A stretch of 64,000 nt of DNA, from the NCBI GenBank assembly GCA_963708865.1, contig CAVPUC010000008.1, forward strand, positions 620,001 to 684,000. The letters are read 5' to 3'. The notes under the pieces are model-generated. The model searched no databases. It had not been told where the DNA came from and saw only the letters and a program-made list of their open reading frames with translations. Numbering within the stretch: the first letter of the stretch is position 1; each line of letters opens with the position of its first letter. This stretch comes from DAIDKA01 sp963708865 (GTDB taxonomy: Bacteria; Pseudomonadota; Gammaproteobacteria; Steroidobacterales; Steroidobacteraceae). The position numbers and the translations under genes were made by a program. This document shows positions 1-7,569 of this stretch, piece by piece.

Positions 1-320
1 TTCCGGTGATCCATGACACGCCCGTGGCGACGCTGCGCGCGTTGCCGGATGCCATCCGCTCGGTCATCGAGGCCTCACCGCGCGCCCGCTTTCTGCGCTG
101 CAGCCTGTTGACGCTCACCGAGACCGCGCTGCGTTACGAGGTGGTGTACTTCGTGCGCGCCCCGGAGCAGTCGGTCTACGCCGAAGTGCAGCACGGCATC
201 ATGATTGCGCTGCTGGCGACGTTCCGGGAGATGGGCGTGCAGTTCCCGACGCCGGGGCTGGTCCCGATGCCGACCAAGGCGCCCTTGCCGCCGCCGACGG
301 ACCCCGCGCCCCGTCGCTGA
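1..320 (+). CDS. MscS-family mechanosensitive channel, C-terminal part (gene enters from the left edge)
   Basis: Only the last 105 residues are in the window. They match the cytoplasmic C-terminal domain of small-conductance mechanosensitive channels: a run of hydrophobic beta strands with EVVYFV, then QHGIMIALLATFREMGVQFP, the usual end of the alpha/beta domain just before the tail. The reading frame is open to the first base, so the GTG at 6 is internal and not a start. The protein ends in a Pro/Ala-rich tail of about 20 residues. The family releases solutes through the inner membrane on osmotic down-shock. The pore helices are outside the window, so the subfamily cannot be named. Confidence 0.82.
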   Translation, partial: PVIHDTPVATLRALPDAIRSVIEASPRARFLRCSLLTLTETALRYEVVYFVRAPEQSVYAEVQHGIMIALLATFREMGVQFPTPGLVPMPTKAPLPPPTDPAPRR

Positions 321-339
321 ACAGGCCCCGTCAGGGCAT

Positions 340-355
340 GTAAAGCATGCTTTAC
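340..355. promoter_or_regulatory. Palindromic operator 1 (perfect 16-bp dyad)
   Basis: GTAAAGCATGCTTTAC is a perfect palindrome. It overlaps the likely -35 box (351-356) of the promoter for the membrane protein/Xre pair that starts at 406. A near-identical second copy lies at 378-393. The natural candidate ligand is the small Xre regulator encoded at 852-1082, which would make this an autoregulatory site. That link is inferred from position only. Confidence 0.7.
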
Positions 356-379
356 TTTGCCGCCGATGAGCGCTAGAGT
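351..379 (+). promoter_or_regulatory. Putative sigma70 promoter of the membrane protein/Xre operon
   Basis: TTTACT at 351-356 and TAGAGT at 374-379 are separated by 17 bases, which suits a sigma70 promoter. The -35 box is buried in operator 1 and the -10 box touches operator 2. Binding at either dyad would therefore be expected to block RNA polymerase. Confidence 0.5.
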
Positions 380-393
380 AAAGCAAGCTTTAC
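378..393. promoter_or_regulatory. Palindromic operator 2 (near-perfect 16-bp dyad)
   Basis: GTAAAGCAAGCTTTAC differs from operator 1 at one base (A for T at position 9), so the outer arms GTAAAGC and GCTTTAC are intact. Dyad centres are 38 bp apart, and the site ends 12 bp before the ATG at 406. Two matching sites around one promoter suggest cooperative binding by a dimeric regulator. Confidence 0.68.
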
Positions 394-405
394 ACGCAGG
401 TCGTC

Positions 406-855
406 ATGAACATCACCTCGCACGGGTCGCTCGGCAAGATCGATGAGGCCGTGCTCGCCCGCGTCGGCAAGATGCAGGGGTTCTACAGCTGGCCGACCAC
501 CATGATTCTCCTCAGCTACTGGACGTTCCTGGTGGGCTTGGGCGTCGCCGCGGTGGTCGCCCGGTTCTTCATGCCGGGCAGCGTTCGCGAAGTGGTGGTG
601 ATCACGCTGCCGCTGGTCACCCTGCTGCTGCATGTCGGCACGACCTACCTGGTGTACCGCGCCTGCGATGAATACCTGCGCCTGCGCATCCTCAGATGTG
701 CGACCGCCGCCGCCGTGGTGCTTGCGTTCGCCGCCGTGGCGGACTTCTGCCTCGAGCGGCTCGGCCATCCCTACCTGTCGATGAGCGTCCTGAATCTTTG
801 CGGCTGGTCGCTGTTCATCGTCCTGATGCTGTGGGTCCGCCACCGCGCCCGATGA
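406..855 (+). CDS. Four-helix inner-membrane protein of unknown function, partner of an Xre regulator
   Basis: The product has 149 residues, with hydrophobic segments near residues 28-50, 62-86, 92-112 and 124-145. It looks like a small polytopic membrane protein with a short soluble N-terminus. No enzymatic motif is visible and I do not recognise the family. The ATG at 406 lies 12 bases after operator 2. The stop codon overlaps the next gene's start (ATGA at 852-855), so the two are almost certainly co-transcribed and translationally coupled. A membrane protein paired with a short YozG-like HTH regulator is a recurring arrangement in bacteria, but its signal is unknown here. Confidence 0.75.
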   Translation: MNITSHGSLGKIDEAVLARVGKMQGFYSWPTTMILLSYWTFLVGLGVAAVVARFFMPGSVREVVVITLPLVTLLLHVGTTYLVYRACDEYLRLRILRCATAAAVVLAFAAVADFCLERLGHPYLSMSVLNLCGWSLFIVLMLWVRHRAR

Positions 856-1082
856 ACAACATTCTTCCCGCACTGCGCGCGCAGCAGGGCTGGACCCAGG
901 GCGATCTGGCCTCGAAGCTTGCGGTCTCGCGCCAGACCATCAATGCCGTGGAGACCGGGCGCTACGAGCCCAGCCTGTCGCTGGCCTTCGCCATCGCGGC
1001 CCTGTTCGCCCTGCCGATCGAGCAGATCTTTCAAGGTCACCGCTCGCCACGGAAGTTCACGGGCGAGACGAAGGCGACCTAA
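852..1082 (+). CDS. Short Xre/YozG-like helix-turn-helix transcriptional regulator
   Basis: The product has 76 residues and is almost entirely one HTH_3 domain. Helix 2 to helix 3 reads TQGDLASKLAVSRQTINAVE, followed by TGRYEPSLSLAFAIAALF, the usual second half of the Cro/C1-type fold. There is no sensor domain, as in the YozG-like short regulators. The start overlaps the stop of the upstream membrane-protein gene. It is the obvious candidate to bind the two GTAAAGC dyads at 340-393 and repress its own operon, which is inference from synteny. A basic tail of about 14 residues follows the HTH. Confidence 0.85.
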   Translation: MNNILPALRAQQGWTQGDLASKLAVSRQTINAVETGRYEPSLSLAFAIAALFALPIEQIFQGHRSPRKFTGETKAT

Positions 1083-1118
1083 GGCGAAACTATTGTTTCT
1101 GCAGTGAATCAACACGCG

Positions 1119-1583
1119 ATGTTTCATGTCGTCCTGCATCGACCGGAAATCCCCCCGAACACCGGCAACGTCATCCGGCTGTGTGCCAATACCGGCTGCA
1201 CGTTGCATCTGGTGCGGCCACTGGGATTCGAGCTGGATGAGAAATCAGTGACACGCGCGGGCATGGACTACACCGAGCTTGCCGACGTTCAGGTGCATGC
1301 AACGCTCGCGCAATGCCTGGCGGCGATTGGCCCGACCCGGCTGTTCGCCATCGAAACCGGGGCGGCCACGACCTATGCGCAGGTGCGCTTCGAGCCCGGC
1401 GATGCGCTGCTGTTCGGCTCCGAATCGAGCGGCCTGCCACAGGCGGTGCTCGCGCTCATCGCGCCCGGACATACCCTGAGCATTCCGATGCGCAGCGGCA
1501 ACCGCAGTCTCAATCTCAATAACGCCGTCGCCGTGGTGGTGTACGAGGCCTGGCGTCAGCAGGGATTTGCGCCGCTTCGCTAG
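1119..1583 (+). CDS. trmL: tRNA (cytidine(34)-2'-O)-methyltransferase TrmL
   Basis: This 154-residue SPOUT methyltransferase modifies the wobble base of tRNA-Leu isoacceptors using S-adenosylmethionine. The start region shows HRPEIPPNTGNVIRLCANTG, the family signature. The C-terminal knot shows LLFGSESSGLP, IPMRSGNRSLNLNNAVAVV and YEAWRQ, which form the AdoMet site. Length is normal for TrmL. I chose ATG 1119 because the family starts directly with the MFHVVL strand. An in-frame GTG at 1104 would add five residues. The gene converges on gpsA with three bases between stops. Confidence 0.95.
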   Translation: MFHVVLHRPEIPPNTGNVIRLCANTGCTLHLVRPLGFELDEKSVTRAGMDYTELADVQVHATLAQCLAAIGPTRLFAIETGAATTYAQVRFEPGDALLFGSESSGLPQAVLALIAPGHTLSIPMRSGNRSLNLNNAVAVVVYEAWRQQGFAPLR

Positions 1584-1586
1584 CGC

Positions 1587-2612
1587 TTATTCGGCCTCGG
1601 CCCGGATCGGCCGGCGCATCAGGGCACGCACCACCTCCCCGGCCGGCAGTCCGTCATGCAGCACGCGGTAGACGCCCTCGCACAACGGCATGTCGACCTG
1701 CTCGCGCAGCGCCACGGCGCGCACGGCGCGCGCGGCCCGCACGCCTTCGACCACCTGGCCGATTTTCGCGCGGGCCTCCTCCACCGTGTGCCCCTGCGCC
1801 AACAGCAGCCCGAAGCGGCGGTTACGGCTTTGATCGTCGGTGCAGCTCAAGACCAGATCGCCAAGTCCCGCCAGGCCCATGAAGGTCTCGCGACTGGCGC
1901 CGAGCGCAACGCCCAGTCGCACCATCTCGGTCAGCCCCCGGGTGATGAGCGCGATGCGGGTGTTGGCACCAAATCCCAGCCCATCGGATAGACCGGCGGC
2001 CAGCGCCAGCACATTCTTCACCGCGCCGCCGACTTCGACGCCGACAATGTCCGTGGAGGTGTAGGCGCGAAAGTTGGCCGACGACAGATCCTGCGCCAGC
2101 GCGGCCGCGAAGTCGGAATCCGGGGAGGCCACCGTCATGGCCGTGGGCAGGCCGGCACCGACTTCGGCTGCGAAGGTGGGCCCCGACAACACCGCGAACG
2201 CCCGGCCCGTGCCGAGGATGTCGCGCGCGACCTGGTGGGGAAGCAGTCCGCTTTGGGCTTCAAAACCCTTGGTGGCCCAGGCAAGCCGCATCTGCGGGGC
2301 GAGCAACGGCTGCAGCTGGCTTAAGGTGGCGCGAAACGAATCGCTGGGAACCACGACCAATACATCGAGCGCCCCGGCCAGCTGGGCCGCAAGATCTGCC
2401 CCGACACTCAGGGAATCGGGGAACGCGCCGCTCGGCAGGTAGCGCCGATTCACGCGTTCGCGAATCATGGTCGCCACCTGGCCCGGATCACGCCCCCACA
2501 GGCGGGTAGCCTTGCCGCTGCGGGCAAACTGGATGGCGAGTGCCGTTCCCCAGGAGCCGGCACCCAGCACCGCAATGGGTGACCCGGCCGGCGCCACAGG
2601 TGGTTGCGCCAT
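1587..2612 (-). CDS. gpsA: NAD(P)H-dependent glycerol-3-phosphate dehydrogenase
   Basis: GpsA reduces dihydroxyacetone phosphate to sn-glycerol-3-phosphate for phospholipid synthesis in the cytosol. The 341-residue product opens with the Rossmann motif IAVLGAGSWGTALA, has the ATKGFE segment, and carries the catalytic region EVGGAVKNVLALAAGLSDGLGFG with its conserved lysine and N-rich helix. GLAGLGDLVLSC and the QVVEGV segment follow. The ATG at 2612 gives MAQPPVAPAG directly before the nucleotide fold and lies 7 bases after the secB stop. A longer upstream reading would overlap secB. It is last in a yibN-like/grxC/secB/gpsA operon, the same order as in E. coli. Confidence 0.96.
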   Translation of the reverse strand: MAQPPVAPAGSPIAVLGAGSWGTALAIQFARSGKATRLWGRDPGQVATMIRERVNRRYLPSGAFPDSLSVGADLAAQLAGALDVLVVVPSDSFRATLSQLQPLLAPQMRLAWATKGFEAQSGLLPHQVARDILGTGRAFAVLSGPTFAAEVGAGLPTAMTVASPDSDFAAALAQDLSSANFRAYTSTDIVGVEVGGAVKNVLALAAGLSDGLGFGANTRIALITRGLTEMVRLGVALGASRETFMGLAGLGDLVLSCTDDQSRNRRFGLLLAQGHTVEEARAKIGQVVEGVRAARAVRAVALREQVDMPLCEGVYRVLHDGLPAGEVVRALMRRPIRAEAE

Positions 2613-2619
2613 CGCCCGG

Positions 2620-3114
2620 TCAGTTCTTGGTGACGGACGCCGGATTGCCGGCATCCGCCAGCGCGCGCTCATACAGCGCCTCGAAGTTCACCGGCGGCAG
2701 CAGGAACTGCGGAAAACCGCCCTGGGTGACCAGGTTCGACACCGCGGCGCGGGCGAACGGGAACAGCACGTTCGGGCAGATCGTGCCGATGGCGCGCCGC
2801 GCATCGTCATCCGACAGATTGCGCATCAGGAAGGCGCCGGCCTGCTTGACCTCCACCAGGAACATGGTGGTCTCGCCTTGCTTGGCCGAGACGGTCACCG
2901 TGAGGACGATTTCCCGCAGCTCGGGGGTCAGGATGTTCACCCCGGTATGCAGATCGAGGTTGATCTGCGGGTTCCACTGGCCGTCGACGCGCGGGCCGTT
3001 CGGCGCCTCGTACGAGCAGTCCTTCAGGTACACCGCCTGCAGGGCGAGCTGGCTGCCCGTGGCGTTGGGATCGCCCAGCACCGGGGCGGCGGTGCCGTCG
3101 TTGTTGTCACTCAT
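2620..3114 (-). CDS. secB: Protein-export chaperone SecB
   Basis: SecB keeps preproteins unfolded and passes them to SecA. The 164-residue sequence has the family core: LQAVYLKDCSYEAPNGP near the N-terminus, the acidic-hydrophobic strand region, ICPNVLFPFARAAVSNLV, and the C-terminal GGFPQFLLPPVNFEALY. Length matches the family (about 155-165). It overlaps the grxC stop by four bases (ATGA), so the two are coupled. Confidence 0.97.
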   Translation of the reverse strand: MSDNNDGTAAPVLGDPNATGSQLALQAVYLKDCSYEAPNGPRVDGQWNPQINLDLHTGVNILTPELREIVLTVTVSAKQGETTMFLVEVKQAGAFLMRNLSDDDARRAIGTICPNVLFPFARAAVSNLVTQGGFPQFLLPPVNFEALYERALADAGNPASVTKN

Positions 3115-3380
3115 GGATCATTCTCCTGTAATAGCGCATCCAGGCCACCCGCCTCTTCGAGCGCGATCAGATCATCGCAGCCGCCGACATGGGTCTGGTT
3201 GATGAAAATCTGCGGCACCGTGCGCCGTCCACTGCGGGCCGTCATCTCCTCGCGGGCTCCCGGACGCGCCTCGACATCGATCTCCTCGATCGCGACGCCC
3301 TTGGAGAGCAGCAGCTGGCGGGCCCGGGCACAGTACGGGCACCAGCTCGTGGCGTAGACCTCGACTCTTGGCGCAGCCAT
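3111..3380 (-). CDS. grxC: Glutaredoxin 3
   Basis: This is an 89-residue class I dithiol glutaredoxin. The active site CPYC lies at residues 14-17 in YATSWCPYCARARQLL. The cis-proline segment RRTVPQIFINQTHVGGCDDL carries the TVPQ, GG and D residues that bind glutathione. It reduces protein disulfides and mixed glutathione disulfides in the cytosol. It lies 26 bases after the rhodanese-like gene and overlaps secB. Confidence 0.96.
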   Translation of the reverse strand: MAAPRVEVYATSWCPYCARARQLLLSKGVAIEEIDVEARPGAREEMTARSGRRTVPQIFINQTHVGGCDDLIALEEAGGLDALLQENDP

Positions 3381-3406
3381 GATGTTCGCGCGACCCTCGT
3401 TTGCCT

Positions 3407-3829
3407 TCAGCCCTTGGCGAGCGGCAGGTTCTCGGAGCGCCAGCTGGCGAGGCCGCCACGCAGGCAGAAGGCCTTCGTGAAGCCCTGCGAGGTCAGCTTG
3501 CGTACCACCACCGGACCGCTGGTCTCATCCGCGCCGTAGACGATGACCGGCTTTTCACGGTGTTTCTTGAGGGTTTCGCCGGCCTTGGGCAACTGGTCGG
3601 ACGGCAGCTGCCGGGCGCCGCTGATATGCCCCGCGGCGAACTCATCCAGACTGCGGATGTCGAGCACCAGGGCCCCCTGGTTCATCAGCCGGATCAGTTC
3701 CTGCGGGGAAATCGCGCTCGCGCCCTGCATCCGCAGGTAGTACTCGTAGGCGAAGACGATCAACCCGGCGACCACCGCGGCGGTGACCAGCAGGGGGTGA
3801 TGTCCAGCGTATTCGATCAGCCTCTCCAT
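3407..3829 (-). CDS. Membrane-anchored rhodanese-like protein (YibN type) lacking the catalytic cysteine
   Basis: The product has 140 residues. One N-terminal hydrophobic helix (about residues 13-30) is followed by a rhodanese fold with VLDIRSLDEFAAGHISGARQ and a C-terminal GFTKAFCLRGGLASW. The position equivalent to the active-site loop, normally Cys in VYCxxG, reads VIVYGADETSG, so the sulfur-accepting cysteine is replaced by glycine. YibN of E. coli occupies the same place before grxC-secB-gpsA. This copy is probably a binding or scaffold version rather than a sulfurtransferase, unless Cys122 in the later strand substitutes. The ATG at 3829 places the membrane helix right after a short charged N-terminus. 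Confidence 0.88.
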   Translation of the reverse strand: MERLIEYAGHHPLLVTAAVVAGLIVFAYEYYLRMQGASAISPQELIRLMNQGALVLDIRSLDEFAAGHISGARQLPSDQLPKAGETLKKHREKPVIVYGADETSGPVVVRKLTSQGFTKAFCLRGGLASWRSENLPLAKG

Positions 3830-3869
3830 CCAGCACGTCCCACAGGCACACCTGCAAAAAAGGGCGCGT

Positions 3870-3877
3870 AGTATAAC
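3870..3877. promoter_or_regulatory. Overlapping divergent -10 boxes between the rhodanese-like gene and envC
   Basis: The octamer AGTATAAC reads TATAAC on the plus strand (3872-3877) and TATACT on the minus strand (3875-3870). The minus-strand box would give a leader of roughly 35 bases for the yibN-like/grxC/secB/gpsA operon. The plus-strand box is only 4 bases before the envC ATG, so it would make an almost leaderless transcript. No good -35 box is visible for either direction. Confidence 0.35.
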
Positions 3878-3881
3878 GAGC

Positions 3882-5085
3882 ATGGGTGAATCGCGTCGCA
3901 TTGTGCGCAGGGCCGGCCTGCCGGCCCTTGCCGCAAGCCTGCTCACGGCGGCGGCGGCCGCGGCAGCGCCGCAGGCCGCGAGCCGGGCTGTCCCGACCCG
4001 CCAGGCGCAGACAGAAGGGCAGCTGCAGGCCCTCAAGGCCCAGATCGCCGCCATTCGCGACAAGGTCAATCAGGACGCCGTGGAGTCCGACCGTCTGGCC
4101 CGGGAACTGCAGGCGGCCGAAGTGTCGGTGGCGGCCGCCCGCGCGAAGCTCTCCGACCTGCGCCAGGAGCGCGCCGAGCGCACGGCCCATCGCGCCGAGC
4201 GTGGCGGCGCAGCAGCGCCGTCGCGCAGCCGACGCGGCGGCGCTTCGCGCAAGTCTCGCCCAACAGCTGCGCGCGGCCTACCTGATCGGGCGCGAGGAGC
4301 CCCTCAAACTGCTGCTCAACCAGCAGGATCCCGCCCGCGCCGGCCGGATGTTCGCCGACTACAGCTACTTCGGTCGGGCGCGCGCGGGGGAGATCGCCGC
4401 CCTCGACACCGATATCCAAGCACTGGCGGGTCTGGATGCGCAGCTCGCCGCCGACGAACAGCGGCTCGATGCGCTGCAGAGCGCGGCCGCCGATGAGGTG
4501 AGTCAGCTGCAGACGGCGCGCTCACAGCGCGATGCGGCGCTCACCGCCATCAAGGCGGAATCGCGCAACAGCGCCCAGGTATTGCAGCGTTTGCAGGGCC
4601 AGCAGGCCGCGCTGACCGCGCTGCTGCGTGATCTGAAGCGCGCGCTCGAACCTTTTCCGAGCGACGCCAACGGTGCCTTCGGCGCCCTGCGCGGCCGGCT
4701 CGCCTGGCCGGTGGGCGGCCGCCTCGCCGCCCGCTTCGGCCAGATACGCGCCGGCGGCCTCAAATGGGACGGCTTGCTGATCGATACCGATCGGGGTGCC
4801 GACGTGCGCGCCGTGTACCGCGGCCGCATCATCTATGCGGACTGGCTGCCGGGACTGGGTCTGCTCGCCATCATCGATCACGGCGACGGCTACCTGAGTC
4901 TCTACGGCCACAACGAGCGCCTCTACAAGGGCGTCGGCGACACCGTGGCGGCCGGGGACGTGATCGCCGCCAGCGGCGACAGCGGCGGCACCAGTCGCCC
5001 GCAGCTCTATTTCGAAATTCGCAAAGGCAGTCGCCCGGTCGACCCCGGTCCGTGGTTCCACCAGGCCGCACCGGTCAGCCCGTAA
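3882..5085 (+). pseudogene. envC: Murein hydrolase activator EnvC, interrupted by a one-base frameshift near 4201
   Basis: EnvC is a periplasmic coiled-coil protein that activates the amidases AmiA and AmiB at the division septum. From ATG 3882 the frame gives an Ala-rich signal peptide and the first coiled coil up to about residue 106. It then fails. The rest (SLAQQLRAAYLIGREEPLKL, more coiled coil, and the C-terminal LytM domain with DHGDGYLSLYGHNE and GGTSRPQLYFEIRKG) is in the next frame. Dropping the G at 4201 restores AELAAQQRRR and a 400-residue protein. The LytM domain lacks the full zinc-ligand set, as is normal for EnvC. One extra base in a septation gene suggests a sequence error. 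Confidence 0.88.
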
Positions 5086-5125
5086 ACATTGTTGCATTGC
5101 AACATGTTGCCCGTTACTGGTGCGG

Positions 5126-5149
5126 GCGGCGCCCGCGCCGCGGTTTTTT
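5126..5149 (+). terminator. Rho-independent terminator after envC
   Basis: A 6-bp stem GCGGCG (5126-5131) / CGCCGC (5136-5141) with a CCCG loop is followed two bases later by six T (5144-5149). It lies 41 bases after the envC stop and before the next gene, so it should end envC transcription. Confidence 0.65.
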
Positions 5150-5249
5150 GGGATCCGGCAATGCCGTCGCGCGCCGCGCGGGCGAAACTTGTTGTGAGCC
5201 ATTATGCAAATCGCCAACTGGCGCAAGGATCGGCCGGCGCGCATTTGCG

Positions 5250-7520
5250 ATGTTTGTCGGCATGACGGGAGCCGAATCCAAGGACGACAGCGATGAGGTG
5301 TGGGCGTCGCTCGAGCCGTTCGCCCAGCTGATCCGCGCGATGATGCCGCGCGCCGCGACCATCGCCGTATTCAACGCTGCGGGCCGCCCGCGCTGGTCGA
5401 GCGATGCGACCATCGGTCCGGATCTGATCAGTCGCGTCGATGCCATGCTGCCGGTCGCGCGTGATCCGGCTGCCGGCGAGGGCACTCTGGAGATGCTGGG
5501 CGGTCAGCCCGCGTACCTGTACTGGCTGCGCGACGATGATCACAAGCTGATGGCGGTGGTCGCCGTCATGACGCGGCCCATGCCCAACGAAACCGAACCG
5601 CGCGCGTTCTCCTTCGCCCACTCGCTGCTGCGTCCGGCGCTCGAGTGCCTGCGGCGCGAGCTGCTCGCCATGCAGGCCATCGATGATCTCAAAGCCGCAG
5701 TGGGCGAACTGGACGAGGACCTGGACCTGCTGCTGGCCGACGCCACCAATGCCAACATGGCCCCCGACGGCGCCGATGAACTGAAGAGCCTGCTGCAACG
5801 AATGGTGAGTCACCTGAACTGTACGGTGGCGGCGCTGATCGTTCCGGAGAAGGGCATCGCGCTGGTGCGCGGCGCCACCGACTCCAAGGCCGACGGGCAG
5901 CTCATTGCACGCGCCCATCGCCAGCTGCTGCAGATCGCCACCGCCAATGCCCATCCGGTCATCCTCAATGAGCCGCAGTCGGGTCCGCTGGCGAATGTCA
6001 TCAGCTGCCGCGCGCTGGTGTGTCCGGTGCGCAACGGCGCCGGTCGCGGCATGGGCGTGCTGGCGTTGCTGCGTGATCCGCTGGTGCGCGGCTTTCGGCC
6101 GCGCGATGGCCGGGTGGCGGAGATTCTGGCGCGTCGCGCCGCGGTCGTCGTCGCCAGCCACTACGATGCGCTGAGTGGCCTGTACACGCGCACAGCATTT
6201 GAACAGCGCGTGCGCTCCATCGTAAGCGAGCGCACCATCAACAGCACGCCGTGGAGCGCGCTGTACGTGAACTGCGATCGGCTGCATGTCATCAATGACA
6301 ATCACGGCATGCACGTCGGCGATACCGTCATCGGCCAGCTGGGCGAGCTGATCCGCAGCCGCCTGCCGCCGAGCGCGCTGGCCGCGCGCATTTCCGGCGA
6401 CCGCTTCACCGTGCTCCTGCCCACCGAGGTCGAGGACGCCAGCCGCTTCGCCGAGTCGCTGCGGGTCGGTGCGGAGATGTTGAGCGCGCTGCATCCGGGC
6501 CAGCAGATCGACATCTCCGTCAGCATCGGGGTGGCGCCGCTGGAGAACGGACGCGGCGGGGAACTCGCGCATTCGCTGGCCGCCGCGGAAACGGCCTGCA
6601 AGGCCGCCAAGGACCGCGGACGCAATCGGGTCGCGACCTATGAGGTCGCCGACCCGAGCATCATCCGCAGGTTTTCGGACATCGATGTCGTGACGCGGGT
6701 GCGCGAGGCCCTGACGCACAACCGGCTGCGGCTGGATGCGCAGGCCATCGTGCCGTTCAAGGAGTCGGCGCAGCGGCCGCCGCATTTCGAGCTGCTGCTG
6801 CGCATGATCGATCGCGACGGCAGCGCGCTGGGTCCGGACACCTTCATGTCATCCGCGGTGCGCTACCAGATGATGGCGGACATCGACCGATGGGTCGTCA
6901 AGCGCGCGGTCGCACTACTGAAGCCCTACGCGCAGCAGCTGAATTCCCGCCCGTACGTGTTTTCCATCAACTTCTCCGGCCAGTCGCTGGGCGATGATGA
7001 GTTCCCGGATTTCCTGTTCGACACGGTGAGCAAGAGCGGCATCAATCCGCGCGTGTTCTGCTTCGAACTCACCGAGAACGCTACCATCCTCAACCTGTCG
7101 CGCGCCGAGGTCGTGATGCGGCGCCTGCGCCGCATGGGTTGCGAGGTGGCGCTCGATGACTTCGGCACCGGCCTGTGTTCGCTCTCCTACCTGCGGCAGC
7201 TGCCGGTCACCATGCTCAAGATCGACGGCAGCTTCGTCCGGGACGTGCTGCGCGATCCGCGCGCCGACAGCATGGTGCAGGTCATCGCGCAGCTCGCCCG
7301 TACCATGTCACTGGACACCGTCGCGGAGTATGTGGAGACTGACGAGATCCGCGAGCGGATCGCCGCACACGGCGTCGACTATGCGCAAGGCTATGCCCTG
7401 GGGCGCGCCGAGCCATTCGACGAAGTCCTCAAGGCGCTGCCGCACTTGAACGCCGCCGTGCCGGTCGTGAACCCCCGGCATGCGGAGCTGGTCGCGGCGC
7501 TGGCATTCGGCAGCGGCTGA
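5250..7520 (+). CDS. GAF-GGDEF-EAL protein, probable c-di-GMP phosphodiesterase with a degenerate GGDEF
   Basis: The product has 756 residues and no membrane helix. After an unassigned N-terminus (1-140) come a GAF-like domain (about 175-305), a diguanylate cyclase fold (about 310-475) and an EAL domain (about 490-740). The cyclase signature is RISGDRF instead of GGDEF, so synthesis activity is probably lost. The EAL domain reads FELLLRM at the first motif but keeps the metal and catalytic residues: NFSG, FELTEN, LDDFGTG, LKIDG, VAEYVE and YAQGYALG. It most likely hydrolyses c-di-GMP under control of the GAF domain. ATG 5250 follows the envC terminator, and an ATG at 5262 is an alternative. 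Confidence 0.9.
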   Translation: MFVGMTGAESKDDSDEVWASLEPFAQLIRAMMPRAATIAVFNAAGRPRWSSDATIGPDLISRVDAMLPVARDPAAGEGTLEMLGGQPAYLYWLRDDDHKLMAVVAVMTRPMPNETEPRAFSFAHSLLRPALECLRRELLAMQAIDDLKAAVGELDEDLDLLLADATNANMAPDGADELKSLLQRMVSHLNCTVAALIVPEKGIALVRGATDSKADGQLIARAHRQLLQIATANAHPVILNEPQSGPLANVISCRALVCPVRNGAGRGMGVLALLRDPLVRGFRPRDGRVAEILARRAAVVVASHYDALSGLYTRTAFEQRVRSIVSERTINSTPWSALYVNCDRLHVINDNHGMHVGDTVIGQLGELIRSRLPPSALAARISGDRFTVLLPTEVEDASRFAESLRVGAEMLSALHPGQQIDISVSIGVAPLENGRGGELAHSLAAAETACKAAKDRGRNRVATYEVADPSIIRRFSDIDVVTRVREALTHNRLRLDAQAIVPFKESAQRPPHFELLLRMIDRDGSALGPDTFMSSAVRYQMMADIDRWVVKRAVALLKPYAQQLNSRPYVFSINFSGQSLGDDEFPDFLFDTVSKSGINPRVFCFELTENATILNLSRAEVVMRRLRRMGCEVALDDFGTGLCSLSYLRQLPVTMLKIDGSFVRDVLRDPRADSMVQVIAQLARTMSLDTVAEYVETDEIRERIAAHGVDYAQGYALGRAEPFDEVLKALPHLNAAVPVVNPRHAELVAALAFGSG

Positions 7521-7569
7521 AGCCGCAGCGCCGGGACCGTACGTCGTCTGCATTGCTAAAGGGCGTGCC

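Noticed and set aside
5090..5104. Inverted repeat TGTTGC-ATT-GCAACA just after envC
   Set aside because: No T-run follows and no paired copy is seen. The nearby GC hairpin with six T at 5126-5149 is the better terminator.
5202..6785. A 527-codon frame antisense to the GAF-GGDEF-EAL gene
   Set aside because: No conserved motif, His/Arg/Gln-rich composition typical of antisense high-GC frames.
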